64,000 nt of DNA from Acidimicrobiia bacterium. Lineage in GTDB: Bacteria; Acidobacteriota; Vicinamibacteria; Vicinamibacterales; UBA2999. Shown one piece after another: positions 60,885-64,000 of the stretch (position 1 is its first letter; every line of letters begins with the position of its first letter). The translations under genes were made by a program, and so were the position numbers. The notes under the pieces were generated by a model. That model worked only from the letters and a program-made list of their open reading frames with translations. It was not told where the DNA came from and did no database searches. The stretch covers positions 1-64,000 of the forward strand of contig VFZG01000013.1 of assembly GCA_016871275.1 (NCBI GenBank). The letters run 5' to 3'.

Positions 60885-62573
60885 ATGCTAGGTGAGATCA
60901 AGCAACAGATCGCTCAAATCGTCACCCGGGAGCATTCCGCAGAGGCGGCAGGAGAACTGAGCTTCCGGCCGGTGCCCGCCACCGCCACCGGCGATATCGC
61001 GATCCCGGTGTTCGGGGTGGCGCGCAAGGCCGGCATCGATCCCAAGACGCTGGCGTCGTCGCTGGCGGGTCACATTCGCGCCCTTCCCGGTGTGGCTGAG
61101 GTGCTGGCCGCCGGCCCGTACGTCAACCTTTCCTTTGACCGGGCGGTGTTCGCGCGACGCTTCATCGCCGACGTTGCGGCGGGGGAGGCGACCGCGCTGA
61201 AGCCAAGCGGCTCCCGCGTGCTGATTGAGCACACCAGCATCAATCCCAACGCGAGCCCGCACGTGGGCCGCGGCCGCAACGCCATCATCGGCGACACCAT
61301 CGCCCGGCTGCATCGCTTCCTCGGCCACCACACCGAAGTGCACTACTACGTGAACGACATCGGCAAGCAGATCGCGCTGCTGGTCTACGCCTGCCGCGGC
61401 CACGAGGACCTGCAGTTCAACGATTTACTCGACCAGTACGTGGCGATCAGCCAGCAGGCAAAGGACGATCCGGCGGTCGAGCAGATCGCGTTCGATCTGC
61501 TCAACCAGTTCGAGCAGGGCGATGCCGCGGTGCGCGACGAGTTCCGCAGGGTCGTCGACCTGTGCGTCAACGGCCAGGTATCGATCCTCGGACGGCTCGG
61601 CATTACCTATGACATCTTCGATCGTGAGTCGAACTTCCTGGACGATCCACGGCTGCAGCCGGTGATCGAGAAGCTCATTGACCAAGGGGCGCTGATCACC
61701 GACGAGCACGGCCGCCAGGTCATCGATCTGCTGCAGCTGGGCTTCACGCGCGAAGAGGGCCGCTACGTCGTGCTGAGCCGCGCCAACGGCACGTCGATGT
61801 ACGTGGCCCGCGACCTTGCCTATACGATCCACAAGTCCGAGATCAGCGCGGCTGCCAACCTGTCGGTGCTCGGCGAGGACCACCGGCTCTATCAGGAGCA
61901 GCTCGACCTGATTCTCCGCTGGTGCGGCTTCGCGACGCCGGACGTCATCTACTACTCGTTCGTGCTCCTCAAGCAGGGCAAGATGTCGACCCGGCAGGGG
62001 AACGTGGTGCTGCTCAGCGACTTCATCGATCTGGCGCGCGACAACGCGGCGGCGCGGATCCGCGACGCCAACCCCGGCCTGTCAGACGACGAGATTCGAG
62101 AGCTGGCCGACACGGTGGCGGCCGGGGCGGTGCGCTACGGGATTCTCAGCGTCAGCCCCACGAAGAACGTCATCTTCGATCTCGAAGAGTCGTTGCGATT
62201 CGAGGGCAACACCGGCCCCTACCTGCAGTACTCGTGCACGCGCATCGCCTCGATCCTGGCGAAGCACGGCGGCGCCGTTCCCGCGGTGCCGGCGTCCGTG
62301 CCGGAGCTGAATGCCAGCGAGTGGGCGCTGATCATGGCAATGACGCGCCTGCAGGACGAGGTCCGGACCGCCGCCTCGTCGCGCAATCCGTCGAGCCTGT
62401 GCGCCTATGGTTTCGAACTCGCGCGCGCCTTCAATCGCTTCTACCACGACTCGGACGTGCTTGATGCGCCAGCGGCTGAGAGGGCGATGCGCTTGAACAT
62501 CTGCGCCGCGACCGGGACCGTGCTGTCCGCCTGCCTCGACGTGCTGGGCATGCAAGTTCCCCGGCGGATGTAG
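60885..62573 (+). CDS. argS: Arginyl-tRNA synthetase
   Basis: EHTSINPNASPHVGRGRNAIIGDTIARLHRFLGH; KMSTRQGNVVLL; start taken as MLGEIKQQ; track start is 60840. Confidence 0.95.
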   Translation: MLGEIKQQIAQIVTREHSAEAAGELSFRPVPATATGDIAIPVFGVARKAGIDPKTLASSLAGHIRALPGVAEVLAAGPYVNLSFDRAVFARRFIADVAAGEATALKPSGSRVLIEHTSINPNASPHVGRGRNAIIGDTIARLHRFLGHHTEVHYYVNDIGKQIALLVYACRGHEDLQFNDLLDQYVAISQQAKDDPAVEQIAFDLLNQFEQGDAAVRDEFRRVVDLCVNGQVSILGRLGITYDIFDRESNFLDDPRLQPVIEKLIDQGALITDEHGRQVIDLLQLGFTREEGRYVVLSRANGTSMYVARDLAYTIHKSEISAAANLSVLGEDHRLYQEQLDLILRWCGFATPDVIYYSFVLLKQGKMSTRQGNVVLLSDFIDLARDNAAARIRDANPGLSDDEIRELADTVAAGAVRYGILSVSPTKNVIFDLEESLRFEGNTGPYLQYSCTRIASILAKHGGAVPAVPASVPELNASEWALIMAMTRLQDEVRTAASSRNPSSLCAYGFELARAFNRFYHDSDVLDAPAAERAMRLNICAATGTVLSACLDVLGMQVPRRM

Positions 62574-62592
62574 TACGGTCGACGGGATTTCC

Positions 62593-63183
62593 GTGGTTGA
62601 CGCTGGAATCGGCCGCCTGCTCATCTCGAGCCTGCATCAAGGCATTGCCGACATTTCCCCAAACAGGCTTGAGTTCTACGAAAACTGGTTGAGCCCTACC
62701 GGCATGCGCGACGGGCGCATCGGGCTGGCGCCGCTTGGCGCCGTGCTCAGCTTCCTGCATCGCGAAGAGCCGCCGGCCAACGAACAGATCGTGGCGCGCG
62801 CTGGCCGGTATGCCGCCGATTGGATGTTCGCCGGTGTGTCGACCTTCCGGCGCTCCTACGTGCGCCACCTGCCGATGGGCCTGCGGTCGCGCGCGGCGCT
62901 GGGCCTCGGCCGGAAGCTGATTCTCACGACCGTGCGCCAATCGAAGGTCGGGTCGAGGCTGAGCGGCAGGTCCGCGGCCATCGACATCAGCTCGGCGTTG
63001 TTCGACCAGTTGCGGGCTCCGGCCACCATCCCGATGCGCGCGTTCTATGCCTCCGCCGTCGAGCGCCTGCTCCAGCACTGCGCGGTCGATGCCGAGGTGA
63101 GCGTCACCACTGATCCGCTTGGCGCGTGGAGCCTGGCGATCACCGTCCGCGGGCCGCTCGAGGTGCTGGAAAGTGAGAAGTGA
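62593..63183 (+). CDS. Conserved hypothetical protein
   Basis: 196 aa, co-directional with neighbours; stop codon lies within the AGTGAGA repeat. Confidence 0.6.
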   Translation: MVDAGIGRLLISSLHQGIADISPNRLEFYENWLSPTGMRDGRIGLAPLGAVLSFLHREEPPANEQIVARAGRYAADWMFAGVSTFRRSYVRHLPMGLRSRAALGLGRKLILTTVRQSKVGSRLSGRSAAIDISSALFDQLRAPATIPMRAFYASAVERLLQHCAVDAEVSVTTDPLGAWSLAITVRGPLEVLESEK

Positions 63184-63265
63184 GAGGCAGAAAGTGAGAA
63201 GTGAGAGGTGAGAAGTCGGAAGAGGAGCATGCTTCTCACCTGCTACTTCTCACTTCTCACTTCGC
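63175..63265. repeat. AGTGAGA heptamer array with inverted counterpart, forming a hairpin around a start codon
   Basis: aagtgagaagtgagaggtgagaag-tcggaagaggagcatg-cttctcacctgctacttctcacttctcactt. Confidence 0.85.
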
Positions 63266-64000
63266 CGGCCTTCGCCCAGCTCCTCGTCATTCCGTTCGAC
63301 AATCCCACCCAGGAGCCGCGGCTGACCTGGATGCGCGAAGGGGCCGCCATTCTGCTGAGCGAGATGCTGGCATCGGCCGGCGAGTTGACGATCGAGCGCG
63401 AGGAACGTTTGCGCGCGTTCGAGCGCTTGCAGTTGCCCGCCACCGCGACACTCAGCCGCGCATCGACGATTCGGGTCGGGCAGGCGGTCGCCGCCTCGCT
63501 GATCCTGAGCGGCAGCGTGACCATGACGGGCGACCAACTGGTGGCTCGCGCCCGTGGCGTCCGGCTCGATACCGGCCGATTGCTGCCCGAGTTCGAGGCG
63601 AGCGGGCCGCTGACCGACGTGTTCCTGGTGTTCGGCCGCCTGGCGCAGCTGGTGCGCGGAGCGCCCGAGGCCGCGCTGCCGGCCACGCCGGACCGGCTGC
63701 CTGATGCGCCGCAGGTGTTCGAGCTCTATGTCAAGGGCCTGGTCGCGGAGACGCCGTCGACCGCGCTGGCGTTTCTCGAGCAGGCGTTGAGCGTGGCGCC
63801 GCAGTTCGATCGCGTGCGGCTGGCCATCTGGGATTTGCACTCCGAGGCGTCCGAGCACCAGCGCGCGCTCGAGAGCATCACCGCCGTCGGTCCTGACAGC
63901 CGCTACCGGCGCGCCGCGCAGTTTCGCCGCGCGCTCTCGCTGATACACCTGAAGCGTTTTGACGATGCGCTCGCGACGCTGGGCGCGATGCAGCGGGAAG
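63229..64000 (+). CDS. Secreted TPR-like protein, truncated by window end
   Basis: Manual frame from ATG 63229 (AGGAG upstream): MLLTCYFSLLTSPAFAQLLVIPFDNPTQEPRLTWMREGAAILLSEMLASAGELTIEREERLRAFERLQLP...; open to the end. Confidence 0.8.
   Translation, partial: MLLTCYFSLLTSPAFAQLLVIPFDNPTQEPRLTWMREGAAILLSEMLASAGELTIEREERLRAFERLQLPATATLSRASTIRVGQAVAASLILSGSVTMTGDQLVARARGVRLDTGRLLPEFEASGPLTDVFLVFGRLAQLVRGAPEAALPATPDRLPDAPQVFELYVKGLVAETPSTALAFLEQALSVAPQFDRVRLAIWDLHSEASEHQRALESITAVGPDSRYRRAAQFRRALSLIHLKRFDDALATLGAMQRE

Overview
High-GC bacterial chromosomal segment. The gene families (VWFA-related 'acidobacterial' proteins, Oar-like TonB receptors with a carboxypeptidase-regulatory domain, DUF5916, DUF6335) suggest an Acidobacteriota/Vicinamibacteria-like host; this is inference. 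Most of it is a housekeeping backbone: ilvD, uvrA, mpg, degQ-like, efp, tdk, uvrC, trpS, scpAB, rsuA/rluB-like, cmk, rpsA, HU/IHF, gdhA, split methylmalonyl-CoA mutase, valS, birA, coaX, argS and tRNA-Phe. No CRISPR array, rRNA operon, prophage or complete IS was seen. The most interesting signals are non-coding or decayed: (1) two copies, in opposite orientation, of a ~126-133 bp palindromic MITE/REP-like element (36375-36500, 46727-46859), both between convergent ORFs, whose terminal repeats supply the TGA stop of all four flanking reading frames; (2) a set of 7-8 bp period tandem repeats of different sequence at gene ends, one of which encodes the signal peptide of the next gene and places its RBS/ATG in a hairpin loop (63175-63265); (3) several gene fossils that keep recognisable termini but have lost the middle (VapC, Ku, receiver-domain protein, ArsR) or one end (DisA_N-like), plus an SRPBCC gene with an in-frame TGA; (4) a small accessory region at tRNA-Phe with an sce7726-family gene, an unknown partner ORF and IS3/IS21 remnants. 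All calls come from reading the sequence and the ORF track; no database search was run.
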